NCBI GenBank assembly: GCA_017302855.1
Contig: JAFLBY010000013.1
Coordinates: 1 to 35,122 of the forward strand
DNA: 35,122 nucleotides
Source of the DNA: Candidatus Kapaibacterium sp.
GTDB lineage: Bacteria > Bacteroidota > Ignavibacteria > Kapaibacteriales > UBA961
Direction of reading: 5' to 3'
The translations under genes and the position numbers were made by a program. Under the pieces are notes generated by a model, which saw only the letters and a program-made list of their open reading frames with translations, searched no databases and was not told the DNA's origin. Shown here piece by piece: positions 1 to 9,342 of this stretch (positions are counted from its first letter, which is position 1; every line of letters begins with the position of its first letter).

Positions 1-291
1 TACGATCCATTGCACTTTTATGGCTTTTTCGCCCAGTCTTTGTTGCGCTCTTTCAATAGCGGCTTGGGAAATATCAAGAACGGTAATATTTTGATAGCCC
101 TTATCAAGCAAATAATCAACAAAAAAGCTGTCGCCACCGCCGATGTCAATAATTTTTGCATGAAGAGGTACAGAAAAATACTCGAGAAAATGGAGCGATG
201 TTTCCGGTGTGGGCTGATACCAACTTACCTCATCAAGTTGTTTGGTACGATAAATATTTTCCCAATGACTTTTGCGATCGAAGTTTTCCAT
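1..291 (-). CDS. class I SAM-dependent methyltransferase, 3' end outside window
   Basis: The first 97 codons are present and read leftwards off the window edge, from the ATG at 289-291. Residues 47-55 form the SAM-binding motif I (IIDIGGGDS) and an acidic motif II follows at VLDIS (Asp73), where the ribose hydroxyls are normally bound. The N-terminus (NFDRKSHWENIY...SWYQ) resembles small stand-alone methyltransferases that open with a W-x-x-x-Y element. The substrate cannot be told from this half. It lies 27 bp downstream of the glycosyltransferase and is probably the last visible gene of the leftward operon. The family call rests on motif I and the fold order; the specific methyl acceptor is unknown. 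Confidence 0.85.
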   Translation of the reverse strand, partial: MENFDRKSHWENIYRTKQLDEVSWYQPTPETSLHFLEYFSVPLHAKIIDIGGGDSFFVDYLLDKGYQNITVLDISQAAIERAQQRLGEKAIKVQWIV

Positions 292-318
292 AATAATTCT
301 CACTTTTGTAATAAAAAA

Positions 319-1266
319 TTAGATTAATGTACGTAATTGTTGAATAAATTCAGCAACATTTTTTCTGTTTACCATTGAAGAAATACGAGAATTATGTAAT
401 GAAGCAATGGCATCGGCATAATGCCCTTCGATGGCGAATACTGACCCTAAAAGATACTGACGCAGCCCTTCAATTTCACTATATGCCGATGGGTTTTGCA
501 TATATTGTTTTGCAGCGGCATAATCCGATTGAGCAATTGCTATTTGTGCAAGCCGCATTCGTATTATATCTTGTTGTTCCTCCGATAATTGTGTGCTTTG
601 ATGGACTTTCACATAATATTCGTGGGCTTCTGTATAATTATGAAGAGCAAAAGCTGTATTTCCGGCATGATACAATAAAAAAGGATCATCAGGATTTCCT
701 ACTAATTCTGCATCAATAATACGAGCATTTCTCTCATATTTTTGTTGATTATTTTCTTGGTATCCGACATGGATAATTGATAATGGCAATGTTTCTATCA
801 CAAAACCGGCTTTTTCAATAGAAGGTGCAATTTGTTCATGAATAGAACCTTCATAATAAAAATCACGATTATTTCTGAACAATCGTGTATAAGAATGATG
901 ATGGCGACTTTCTCCCGATTCCAATACATTACCCAGTTGTATGCGCCCACCCGCAATAGTATGTGTATCATGTATGGATGCAATACTTTTAGTCCATTGT
1001 TCAGGGTTTTCAATATATTCATCGGCATCAAGTTGTACTATCCAATTTGTGCGCATAAATCCCAGAGCATAATTACGAGCAAATGAAAAGTCATCACGCC
1101 ATGTAAGAAAATGTAATTCAGCACCATAGCGTAATACTTTATGTGGAGTGGCATCTTTTGAGCCTGTGTCCACGACCACAATTTGTGAAGCAAATGTACA
1201 TGATTGCAAAGCACGTTCAATTGTATGCTCCGCATCACGCACAATCATAGAAATACCGATAGTCAT
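319..1266 (-). CDS. family 2 glycosyltransferase with C-terminal TPR repeats
   Basis: 315 residues. The GT-A nucleotide-sugar fold fills roughly residues 1-185: ISMIVRD at the start, DTGS at 33-36 and the metal-binding DADE at 80-83. Residues about 190-305 are helical pairs of TPR type (LYHAGNTAFALHNYTEAHEY, then AIAQSDYAAAKQY and FAIEGHYADAIASL). This GT2-plus-TPR layout is common in bacterial cytoplasmic glycosyltransferases that modify proteins or surface sugars; donor and acceptor are not predictable here. There is no signal peptide or membrane helix. It starts 40 bp after the trmO stop and ends 27 bp before the methyltransferase, so co-transcription is likely. Confidence 0.88.
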   Translation of the reverse strand: MTIGISMIVRDAEHTIERALQSCTFASQIVVVDTGSKDATPHKVLRYGAELHFLTWRDDFSFARNYALGFMRTNWIVQLDADEYIENPEQWTKSIASIHDTHTIAGGRIQLGNVLESGESRHHHSYTRLFRNNRDFYYEGSIHEQIAPSIEKAGFVIETLPLSIIHVGYQENNQQKYERNARIIDAELVGNPDDPFLLYHAGNTAFALHNYTEAHEYYVKVHQSTQLSEEQQDIIRMRLAQIAIAQSDYAAAKQYMQNPSAYSEIEGLRQYLLGSVFAIEGHYADAIASLHNSRISSMVNRKNVAEFIQQLRTLI

Positions 1267-1306
1267 TAGAGTATCCTATTTATAATTTCACTAAAATTGC
1301 TCATAA

Positions 1307-2023
1307 TTATTCCTCACGTTTTATGGATTGCAAAGTAATAATATTTTCATGAATACTATATGTAATTCGCCAATATCGCACAGCCAGCATAAATATATTA
1401 TTGTCAATATGTTTAATTCTTCTATACGGATGCGGATAAGGATCATTGCTTAACATATCGTAAATAGTCATACGCAATAAGCTGTCATCCTCCGACACAC
1501 AAGTATCTAATATGATTTTTACATCGGGGCTTTCTTGAATATTGAATACAGGTACATCGGCAAGTTCATCCACCCAACCTGCTCGCGATAAAGGGAAAGA
1601 ATCCATATAAGGAATATAGGGTTTAATATCAAGAAGCGGAGTACCGTCAAGAATATCGGCATCGGCAATAATAATATGTCTGCCACGAATATCAAGTAAT
1701 CGGACACATGAAATACCTATATTATTGGGACGATATGGTGCACGTGTGGCAAAAACACCTCTTTTTGTTCTGCCCCGCGGCACACGTACTTTGGGTTTCC
1801 AATGAGTGTTTTTATGAAACACATAGAGAAGCCACAGACGTTCAAATCCTTGAATATCATCCAAAGCTTGTTCATAATTACAATGAGGCAATAATTCTAT
1901 GACCGAAGTAATATTTTGATGACCGACATCGGGCTGACGAGGAGCTTCGTATTTTTTTTCACGAAGGGTTTGAATATAACCGATTGGAGAAAATGTATAA
2001 TCCGGCATATTGTTATTCTCCAT
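1307..2023 (-). CDS. trmO: tRNA (N6-threonylcarbamoyladenosine-37-N6)-methyltransferase TrmO
   Basis: 238 residues, a normal length for the TsaA/YaeB (UPF0066) family. The family methylates t6A37 of certain ANN-decoding tRNAs using SAM. Seen here: the N-terminal SPIGYIQT (residues 12-19), the DIQGFERLWLLYVFH strand-helix, the signature RAPYRPNNIG at 94-103 in the cofactor and dimer region, and DADILDGTPLLDIKPY at 121-136. Two ATGs five codons apart (MENNNM) could both start translation without affecting the domain. Neighbours are a GNAT-like gene 46 bp upstream and a glycosyltransferase 40 bp downstream; these do not change the functional call. Confidence 0.93.
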   Translation of the reverse strand: MENNNMPDYTFSPIGYIQTLREKKYEAPRQPDVGHQNITSVIELLPHCNYEQALDDIQGFERLWLLYVFHKNTHWKPKVRVPRGRTKRGVFATRAPYRPNNIGISCVRLLDIRGRHIIIADADILDGTPLLDIKPYIPYMDSFPLSRAGWVDELADVPVFNIQESPDVKIILDTCVSEDDSLLRMTIYDMLSNDPYPHPYRRIKHIDNNIFMLAVRYWRITYSIHENIITLQSIKREE

Positions 2024-2069
2024 TATACTCTATGCGCTCAAAAACCGGCATGAGCACTATTGTCGAAAT

Positions 2070-2933
2070 TTATGAATACAGAGTTGATGCAGGCACTAAA
2101 AAGAAATTATCATGATTATTGAGAATACCTTTTTTGATATAGGCAATCACACGGAAATTTTCTTTATATGCTTGATGGATATATTCGATGCTATGAGCAG
2201 GAGCTACAACATAATCTTTATCTTCTTTTTTGTGTGATATATAATGAGGTAAAGCGGAAATATTCACTCTATTTTGCAAAAATCCGCGTTTATGTAATGG
2301 CAAACATATAGTAAAGCATGTGCCCAATGGAGCAAGATTTGGGTAGAAGGCTTCTGCAATCCAGCCGACTTTATTGATGAGAATATGTGCGGAAGGGAAA
2401 TTTTCTAAATCCAATAATCCGCGTTTTACTTTAGAACCGCGTTTCATCGCCAGTAAACAAGAATATTCAATCAATGCTTGACCAATATTCAATCCACTCA
2501 ATACAGGATCAACTGCCAAACGCAATGTATATGATGTTCTCTCTATTGTATCATAACCGACCTCGAATAAACAGGCAACAATATTACCTTGCTGTGTTTG
2601 GACGACTAAGCCATGACCAAAAGTAATAAACCGATAAATATCATAGGTGCTTATTTCTTCGGCAATATCTAAAGGATAACGCGTTTTTATAAATGCAAAT
2701 AATTGTTCAATATCTGCAATACTTGCCCGACGAAATATAAGATTTTTTTCTACGATAGTTTGCTCAATAATCTGCAAGGAGCTCGCAATAAAATCAGGTA
2801 ACGATATATCGGGAACTATTTCATCGGTATGATAACATAATTCACGTGGTTTCATATAATCATAGTCCATTTTTTCGGACACTACGTGTTTTGACATTGT
2901 ATCATGCGTATAAGAATTGCCGTGAGATGTCAT
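2070..2933 (-). CDS. GNAT-like acetyltransferase domain protein
   Basis: 287 residues. Residues about 65-205 show the GNAT order: FRRASIADIEQLFAFI (alpha 1), a central beta-sheet, then LRLAVDPVLSGLNIGQALIEY, which corresponds to motif A (V-D/H-P...G-x-G/A) binding acetyl-CoA pyrophosphate, and the alpha-4/beta-6 region ending in NKVGW. The usual R/Q-x-x-G-x-G loop is relaxed to S-G-L-N-I-G, so CoA binding is likely but unproven. A ~60-residue N-terminal extension with several Mets (1, 13, 22, 27) makes the true start uncertain; no Shine-Dalgarno site was seen. The last ~75 residues match nothing I recognise. It begins 14 bp after the TonB receptor stop. Confidence 0.6.
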   Translation of the reverse strand: MTSHGNSYTHDTMSKHVVSEKMDYDYMKPRELCYHTDEIVPDISLPDFIASSLQIIEQTIVEKNLIFRRASIADIEQLFAFIKTRYPLDIAEEISTYDIYRFITFGHGLVVQTQQGNIVACLFEVGYDTIERTSYTLRLAVDPVLSGLNIGQALIEYSCLLAMKRGSKVKRGLLDLENFPSAHILINKVGWIAEAFYPNLAPLGTCFTICLPLHKRGFLQNRVNISALPHYISHKKEDKDYVVAPAHSIEYIHQAYKENFRVIAYIKKGILNNHDNFFLVPASTLYS

Positions 2934-2947
2934 AAAGTATAAAGATA

Positions 2948-5539
2948 TTATAAGTCGTACATAATGCGGAACATAATATTTTGCTCTCTTTGCGGAGTGC
3001 GTGCCGAATAGAAACCACCATCGGCACTGCGTACACCCGGATCAAAATATTCAAGATTTGTGATATTGTTGAGAATTAATTGTCCTGTTATACCGGGAAC
3101 TAATTTTTCTACAGATATTGTACCATTGAGTAAAAGTACCGAACTGAATGTTCCAAAAGGGTTTGCAGGCACGGAAGTACCCACTCCGGTAGGACGTTCT
3201 CCGATATAATTCGCACGAATATTCACACGAATAATATCTAAGAACAAAGCATCCGCACCCACATTAAAGGAAACGGAAGGTATATCACCCACACGCACTT
3301 CACCTTTTTCTGTATTATAAGGATCGGTGTATGTAAAATTACCGTAGAGTGAATAATGCGATGTTAATTGTGCTGTCACTGATGCCTGAATACCTTGAAT
3401 ACGCAGCGAGCCGACTCCATCATTTTTTGTTGTCGGACTACCTGTTTTTGGATTAATAACAGATACTGTACCCACGACATTATCATACGATGCACGATAA
3501 TATGATGCTTCTGCAAAAATATCATCGGTTATTTTCCATCCGGCACTGACTTCAATATTACTGACATTTTCATTATCTAATCCGGGATTTGTCACTTGAC
3601 GTGCGGTATTCGTGGAGTATCGCTGATAAATTGCCGGTTGTTTGAAAGCAGTGGCATAAATTCCTTTAAATACAAAATCACCGGGTGTAAATACGACAGC
3701 AAGTCGCGGATTAAATGCGGATTGTGCAACGCTTCGGATGCGGGTTTGGTCATAACGCCCGCCAAGCACAATTTTTATATTATCCGTTGCTCTATATGTT
3801 GATTGCACATAAAGTCCTATATCCTGTTGATCGAAACTGTCGCCGCCAAGACCGATTGATGATGTGCCGCTGTCCACAGGCGGGGGCGCATAAGAGATAA
3901 GATAATCACCTTGAATTTGCGAGGAACGTACTTCAAGACCACCGATAATATCAAAGGATGGTCCTAAGGTAAATAATGCCTTTAATTCATTCCGTAATTG
4001 TCGTGAAAGAACATAATAATATTCGGTTATCCATACAGGTGCTCTGTCGGCTAATAATCGGGAGAAATTGCGTCCGCCATTGGAATAGTTTAAAAGATAC
4101 ACAGCTTTTGTATCTTCGTCTAATTCATGAGAACGGTATTGGGTTAAATTACTGATAAAAAGATTATCATTAATTTGTTTTTCATATTTCACATAAAATG
4201 CTGTTTGCAGCGGTATCCAGAGAGAGCCATTTTTTGCTCCTGCTTCATTATTGTCTGTAAAATATGTTGTGCCGCCTGTTTCCGAACGCCATGTTTGAAA
4301 TGACAAAGTAAAATCGGATATGGTCATTTTTGCGCCAAGCAAATATGTGTCGGTAATATTAGAGTAACGCACCGGATTACCATTCACATTTTCCTGCAAA
4401 GCAGCTTTGTCGAAATTACGAGCTTTCTCTGCACCGGCTTGGGTAAGCCGAACTGCGGTAGTATCGCCACTGCCATTACGTTCAATAGTATAAAGCGGAT
4501 TATTATCCGTTAAATTATTGGTTCTGACAAACGATGCGGCATTTGACGTGATGCTAAGAGCTGATTGATAATCGAAATTATCATAAAATGAGGGCGAATA
4601 ATCATAATCGGGGAAACGAGATAAATCCATTTCTTCAGAACGGAACACACGCCCGGTTAATGATAAAGCCATACCCGATGTTTTACCCGAAAGAGTAACA
4701 TCGGCATAGCGTGTATTCCATGAACCATAATTTGCATGGGCAGACACACCAAGAGAAGCATTATCGCCAATATATTCATCGGGTTCTTTGGTAATAATAT
4801 TGATAACGCCTAAAAAAGCATTGGCACCATACATCGTTGATGCAGGACCATACACCACTTCAATTCTTTTGACATTACTTAATGGATACTGTCGCCCGAA
4901 ATAAGCAATATTCGTCCATAAATCATTTTCTTCCACACCATCAACCAATACCATTGTACGGTCGGTATTATTGGAACGATAGCCACGTGTGTAAATATTG
5001 GAATATGTTGCTCCGAATGTACGTGAAATTGCAAAACCGGGTAAATCGCTGAGCACTGCTTCCAAGTCAAGATAACCGCGGCGAAGAATTTGGTCACGAG
5101 TAATAACCATAACCGTTGCGGGAGCAGCCAATAAATCCTCCGCTTTCTTCGACACAGAAGTTACCAATACTCTTTTGCTGTTTTGTTTAATCAGCGTCAC
5201 AAGTTCAATAAATCGGACGGGGTCAAATAAATCGGGTTCAAAATTCGGTTCAATTTTTAATAATTTTCCTACGCTTGCCAAGGCAATATCATTACTGTCA
5301 AGAGCCAGAAAACTCATTGCCAAATATCGGTATGCCTGTACTTTTTGTTTATCATTTAATCCATTATTATCAATGCAAGGTTCCAGAGTAGAAAATACTC
5401 TATCAAATTGTCCTATTTCATAAAATTTTCGTGCATCTGCTAAAGCAACATCACCACATTCTTGTGATGAGGCATTTATAGTATATATGAGGCAACATAC
5501 AATAAACGTGAGGAAAAAACGAAGTATTTTTACTGGCAT
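2948..5539 (-). CDS. TonB-dependent outer-membrane receptor with N-terminal TPR-like domain
   Basis: 863 residues. A signal peptide (about 1-24, ending ASS/QEC) is followed by a helical TPR-like periplasmic domain (about 30-118: DARKFYEIGQFDRVFSTLEP, YRYLAMSFLALDSNDIAL). The plug spans about 124-252, with ATVMVITRDQILRRG, LVDGVEEND, RIEVVYGPASTMYGANAFLG and VINIITKEP. The rest is a beta-barrel rich in alternating hydrophobics, ending in an amphipathic strand. Family role: energised uptake of large or scarce ligands across the outer membrane; the ligand is unknown. An AGGAGG ribosome site (plus-strand 5544-5549) sits four bases before the ATG, inside the last codons of the upstream NTPase gene, whose stop overlaps this start by 10 bp. 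That indicates translational coupling. Confidence 0.92.
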   Translation of the reverse strand: MPVKILRFFLTFIVCCLIYTINASSQECGDVALADARKFYEIGQFDRVFSTLEPCIDNNGLNDKQKVQAYRYLAMSFLALDSNDIALASVGKLLKIEPNFEPDLFDPVRFIELVTLIKQNSKRVLVTSVSKKAEDLLAAPATVMVITRDQILRRGYLDLEAVLSDLPGFAISRTFGATYSNIYTRGYRSNNTDRTMVLVDGVEENDLWTNIAYFGRQYPLSNVKRIEVVYGPASTMYGANAFLGVINIITKEPDEYIGDNASLGVSAHANYGSWNTRYADVTLSGKTSGMALSLTGRVFRSEEMDLSRFPDYDYSPSFYDNFDYQSALSITSNAASFVRTNNLTDNNPLYTIERNGSGDTTAVRLTQAGAEKARNFDKAALQENVNGNPVRYSNITDTYLLGAKMTISDFTLSFQTWRSETGGTTYFTDNNEAGAKNGSLWIPLQTAFYVKYEKQINDNLFISNLTQYRSHELDEDTKAVYLLNYSNGGRNFSRLLADRAPVWITEYYYVLSRQLRNELKALFTLGPSFDIIGGLEVRSSQIQGDYLISYAPPPVDSGTSSIGLGGDSFDQQDIGLYVQSTYRATDNIKIVLGGRYDQTRIRSVAQSAFNPRLAVVFTPGDFVFKGIYATAFKQPAIYQRYSTNTARQVTNPGLDNENVSNIEVSAGWKITDDIFAEASYYRASYDNVVGTVSVINPKTGSPTTKNDGVGSLRIQGIQASVTAQLTSHYSLYGNFTYTDPYNTEKGEVRVGDIPSVSFNVGADALFLDIIRVNIRANYIGERPTGVGTSVPANPFGTFSSVLLLNGTISVEKLVPGITGQLILNNITNLEYFDPGVRSADGGFYSARTPQREQNIMFRIMYDL

Positions 5540-8500
5540 ATTTCCTCCTGACGAACATCATCGCCCACATACTTGAACCATTCATCATCGCTTAATGATT
5601 TTCTTTGTGTGCGGCTGCAAATTTTACGTGCCAGCACATCGGGACGCGAAGCCCAAAAACGAACTGTTTTATCTGCCGAAGCCGAAATAATTTTATCACC
5701 TGATTTATCGAATGCTACGCCATAAACCCAATTATCATGTCCGTCGAATACCACCGGAGATTGAGAAGGTTTGGAATAATCCCACAGGCGTACTGTTCTA
5801 TCGAAACTTGCCGTAGCCATCATCGAACCTGTCGGAGAAAATGCCAAGCTGTTCACCCCTGAAGTATGCCCCACAAATTCTGAATGCCTCAATCCATTAG
5901 CACCCTTCCATAAACGCACATTGCCCCCGCCATCTGCCGTACCGAACATATCACCATTTGGGGTATATGCTACGGCTCTGACCGGTTTACCCGTGCTCTG
6001 AACCACAAAAACCTTATCATCGGGACGATTATAGGGAATAAGACGAATAGAACCATCCTCCGATCCTGTGACAAGAAATGAGCCTTCTTTATTCATATCA
6101 AGCGCATTGATTTTTGAACCAAAGTTATGGAGTGTTTGTGGTAATGCGTTTGAAGAAATTGCCCATTTTTTAAGGGAACCATCTGAGCATCCTACGATAA
6201 TTGAATTACCTTGTGTATCGAAAGAAAGGCAATTTACCGATGAGGTATTTCCCATTAAAACAACGGGTTGTTGTGAAAGATTATTCATATCCCAAATATT
6301 CACCACACCATTAAAAAATCCTGCTGCTACATAGCGACCATCAGCACTGAATGTAACCGAGCGAGCGTCACTGCCACCTGTTTCCTTAGGTTTCATACGC
6401 ACACTTGTCATAGAAGGTTTTTCGGGATTCCAAAAGCGTAATTCGCCGTCATCACCGACGCTGGCGCAATATTGTCCTTTAGGTTGCATTGCCACAGCAC
6501 GTACAGCATCGGTATGTCCACGCAAAATGGGCTTATCTTCTTTATCATCGGCAACGGCAAATAATGCCTTGAACACATCAGGATCATAGGCGGAGCCGCC
6601 ATTTTTCACAGTAAAATTATATGCCTGATACGATAGCAATGACGGTAAATCTTTATCGCCTTTAGGATTTTTTGCCAGCACAGATGCTTGAATTGCCATT
6701 GACCGTCCGATAGAAAGCAATCGTAACTTTGTTGCTTTGTCCCGCTGTTCATCGGCTTCTTTTTTCTGTTTTACGGCTTCTTCACGCTGCTTATCGGCTT
6801 CTCTTTTTTGTTCTTCGGCTTTTTTCTTTTGCTCTTCGGCTATTTGTTTTTGCTCAACGGCAATACCTCGCTCATGCACAGCCTCAGCTTTACGTTTTTC
6901 CGCTTCTTTTTTTTGCACTTCCGCTATCTGTCTTTGTTCGATGGCATTCTTTTTTTCTTTTTCTGCTATTTCACGTTGATTGCGTGCAATTTCTTGATGT
7001 TGTTCGGAAATTTTTGTCTGAGCAAGAGCTTCTTTTCTTTGTTTTTCCGCTTCTTTTTGTTGTGACTTAGCTTCTGACTCTTTGGTGAGCGCTTTTACGG
7101 CATTGCTGTCGGCATCAACTTTTAAGACTAATGCACCGATAGTGAGCAAAACGGAAACAACTGAGGCGGCACCAAGGAAAAATGCAAAGCCTCGCGCTCT
7201 TTTCAATTCACGCTTTTGTTGTAATTCCTTCCGTGCAGTTTCGCGGATAAACTCTTTTTCACTTTGATCCAAAAATAACATAGCGCGTTCATAACCACCA
7301 TCATAACGCATTGCCCAAGTGTGATTAATATCATTGCGCATACGCCAATCCAGAGCAATTTGCAATTCGGGATTGACAAGCAAACTGGTTCTGCCTTGCT
7401 GATATGATTGCGCAGTGGCAGACAAACCGATATAGAGTTGTGCAGAGCGCACCTCTTCATCAACCCATGTTTTTAAGCGTCCCCATAAACGCATCAGACT
7501 TTCATGGGAAATATCTATGGTTGTGTCGGAATCAAGTATTGTGGATGGCGGCGGCATAAGGAATGCACACCCGTCTCGACGGAACCGATTAATGACCGCA
7601 ACAACATCTTCTTGCTTTGCACCTGCAAGTGCGCATATTTCATATAAGGGCGTAGGGCGACGAGTGCCGCGTTTATCATCACCCAAATTGGTTAATGCTT
7701 TGAATAACTTTTCCGCAATATGCCTGTCGGGTTCATGAGTCAGTTCACCATAGACCTCTTCGGCATGACGCTGCAATGCCTCATAAATAGTTCCTATGGC
7801 TTCATAATGCTCTTCACTTATAGGTTTGGAGTCAATGTCATTATCTCGCCAGAAATCCCATGTGCGCATCATGGCATGTTGCAAAATGGGCAGCACATCC
7901 GTATCATCGCCCGCTTCGGTAATAATCCTATTCACCAGACGATTGTCTATGGCAGCACCGAACGATTCCACCGGCTTGCGCACCGCTGCACGAAATTCAT
8001 CCATCGTCATGCGAGGCACAAGATAACTGCCTGTATTAAGAATTGCCGTTAAGTTCACATAGTCCGAACAGTCGCTCAAAAAGTCTGAGCGCATTGTGAT
8101 AATCACAGCGGCATTGAACGATGTGGTCTTCGTAAAAAACAGCAAAGCTTCAATAAAGAGTCGGGCATCACTATCGGCATGTTCATTGTCCGATTGACGG
8201 AAACGGAATATCTCTTCGAATTGGTCAACAACAAGAAGAATATTTGCTCCTGAACTGTGGACAGCTTCCGTGATGAAACTATAGTCCTGCTTGCGCAATG
8301 ATTCAACAATGCTGTGTTCGTGATGGAACGATGCCGGCAGCACACTGCGCAAATTTTCTGCGATGCAAGCAGCCAAACGTCCAAGGGGATTATCTCCGGG
8401 TCTTAATAGAAATCTTTTCCACAAGGAGTTACCCGAAATATTGCTTTGTTCGATAGTTGGAATAACACCGGCGCGCACAAGCGATGACTTACCGCTACCC

Positions 8501-8649
8501 GAAGAGCCGATGACAGCCAGAAACCGATTGGATTGCAAACGCTCGGTGGCTTCGGCTACTTGTTTCTCCCGTCCGAAATATAAATGCTGTTCATCGGTTT
8601 CAAAACTTCTCAGACCGATAAACGGATTACGAATACGTGTTGTGTTCAT
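5530..8649 (-). CDS. nSTAND-type P-loop NTPase with membrane helix, heptad coiled coil and WD40 propeller
   Basis: 1039 residues. Residues 8-30 carry the nSTAND1-type opener (NPFIGLRSF...LYFGREKQ), with Walker A GSSGSGKS at 48-55 and Walker B LLVVDQFEE at 138-146, then the helical STAND region to about 470. A hydrophobic helix at 487-509 probably anchors it in the membrane. Residues 534-645 are 16 uninterrupted heptads beginning with Ala. Seven WD40-type units follow (about 710-1005, with ends such as RFWN, NIWD, RLWK, RLWD, RFWA), closing a seven-bladed propeller, plus a Cys-rich tail with EWFKYVGDD. STAND proteins are ligand-gated switches; the propeller is the likely sensor. No N-terminal effector domain such as a protease or TIR was seen. 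The coupled TonB receptor gene suggests an envelope job rather than phage defence, but that is inference. Confidence 0.9.
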   Translation of the reverse strand: MNTTRIRNPFIGLRSFETDEQHLYFGREKQVAEATERLQSNRFLAVIGSSGSGKSSLVRAGVIPTIEQSNISGNSLWKRFLLRPGDNPLGRLAACIAENLRSVLPASFHHEHSIVESLRKQDYSFITEAVHSSGANILLVVDQFEEIFRFRQSDNEHADSDARLFIEALLFFTKTTSFNAAVIITMRSDFLSDCSDYVNLTAILNTGSYLVPRMTMDEFRAAVRKPVESFGAAIDNRLVNRIITEAGDDTDVLPILQHAMMRTWDFWRDNDIDSKPISEEHYEAIGTIYEALQRHAEEVYGELTHEPDRHIAEKLFKALTNLGDDKRGTRRPTPLYEICALAGAKQEDVVAVINRFRRDGCAFLMPPPSTILDSDTTIDISHESLMRLWGRLKTWVDEEVRSAQLYIGLSATAQSYQQGRTSLLVNPELQIALDWRMRNDINHTWAMRYDGGYERAMLFLDQSEKEFIRETARKELQQKRELKRARGFAFFLGAASVVSVLLTIGALVLKVDADSNAVKALTKESEAKSQQKEAEKQRKEALAQTKISEQHQEIARNQREIAEKEKKNAIEQRQIAEVQKKEAEKRKAEAVHERGIAVEQKQIAEEQKKKAEEQKREADKQREEAVKQKKEADEQRDKATKLRLLSIGRSMAIQASVLAKNPKGDKDLPSLLSYQAYNFTVKNGGSAYDPDVFKALFAVADDKEDKPILRGHTDAVRAVAMQPKGQYCASVGDDGELRFWNPEKPSMTSVRMKPKETGGSDARSVTFSADGRYVAAGFFNGVVNIWDMNNLSQQPVVLMGNTSSVNCLSFDTQGNSIIVGCSDGSLKKWAISSNALPQTLHNFGSKINALDMNKEGSFLVTGSEDGSIRLIPYNRPDDKVFVVQSTGKPVRAVAYTPNGDMFGTADGGGNVRLWKGANGLRHSEFVGHTSGVNSLAFSPTGSMMATASFDRTVRLWDYSKPSQSPVVFDGHDNWVYGVAFDKSGDKIISASADKTVRFWASRPDVLARKICSRTQRKSLSDDEWFKYVGDDVRQEEICQ

Positions 8650-8789
8650 ACATTAACGAACGTTGGAACAAATGATGACAATTATAAAAATGTATATCTT
8701 TGACCTTGGCTTCTTACCAAGATAACTGCAAATTTGCAATGGGATTATCGAATAATCGCTACGACAATTCCACGACACTTACCGCTCGC
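8650..8789. promoter_or_regulatory. dyad-rich leader between the STAS gene and the NTPase gene
   Basis: These 140 bp lie between the STAS stop and the NTPase ATG, both read leftwards. They hold a perfect 12-bp palindrome TGCAAATTTGCA (8727-8738), a CTTGG/CCAAG hairpin just left of it, and a GATTAT/ATAATC dyad just right of it. The NTPase ATG has no recognisable Shine-Dalgarno site. It could hold a promoter, an operator or a processing site; no standard TAnnTTTG element was found. Confidence 0.3.
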
Positions 8790-9125
8790 TTATTTTAATG
8801 AATTCAATGCCTCTTCGCGCGTGCCGACAATAATGAACAATGCCGAAAACCCTGACATGTCAAACACTTCTTTGATAATCGGCTTCATACCGCAAAGAAC
8901 CATCTGACCACCGGTTTTTTTCATTTTCTTTGCTGCAAGCAAGAAAACCCGCAAGCCGGCACTACTCACATAATCAAGACCCGAAAAATCAACAGCAAGG
9001 CGCGCAGCACCATTGTCTATTGTCGTGATAATAGCTTCTTCGGCTTCGGCAGCGGTATTGGTATCCACTCGACCCTCGATTGCCAATAGTAAAATATTCT
9101 CCATCATTGTAGAGGTAATTTTCAT
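8790..9125 (-). CDS. STAS-domain anti-anti-sigma factor-like protein
   Basis: 111 residues, the size of a single STAS domain of the SpoIIAA/RsbV type. The diagnostic stretch is DFSGLDYVSSAGLRVFLLA; by alignment with SpoIIAA the phosphorylatable residue would be Ser55, the second Ser of SSAGLR. Such proteins bind a serine kinase/anti-sigma when unphosphorylated and release a sigma factor; no RsbW-type kinase is in the window, so the partner lies elsewhere. An AAGGA ribosome site stands eight bases before the ATG. It is divergent from the ECF sigma gene and 140 bp upstream of the STAND NTPase, so it may share that transcript. Confidence 0.93.
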   Translation of the reverse strand: MKITSTMMENILLLAIEGRVDTNTAAEAEEAIITTIDNGAARLAVDFSGLDYVSSAGLRVFLLAAKKMKKTGGQMVLCGMKPIIKEVFDMSGFSALFIIVGTREEALNSLK

Positions 9126-9342
9126 ACGTTAATCCTTACTTACATGGTAAATTGAATGAAAAAATGCTGTTTTGGAATGCAAAATAGCTGTCTTGAAAAA
9201 AATAAAAGCAATTACTTTCAAAATTTATCTTCTTTCCTCCGAATTCGACTATGCTCAAATGTACAAAATTCAAGAAAAGTAACTTCCTTTTCGGCTTGTG
9301 CATCTTACCCCTTGTCAGCCGAATCAATTGAAAACAGACACT

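Noticed and set aside
6729..7070. Long plus-strand frames opposite the heptad region
   Set aside because: They are shadows of the periodic coiled-coil codons, rich in Phe/Leu/Ser/Cys with no domain pattern.
5530..8649. The STAND NTPase as an Avs-type anti-phage protein
   Set aside because: No N-terminal effector domain, a WD40 instead of a TPR-type sensor, and a tightly coupled TonB receptor; an envelope role fits better, though defence is not excluded.
9298..9342. An earlier start for the ECF sigma factor
   Set aside because: The 15 added residues are unlike the family N-terminus and no ribosome site supports this ATG.
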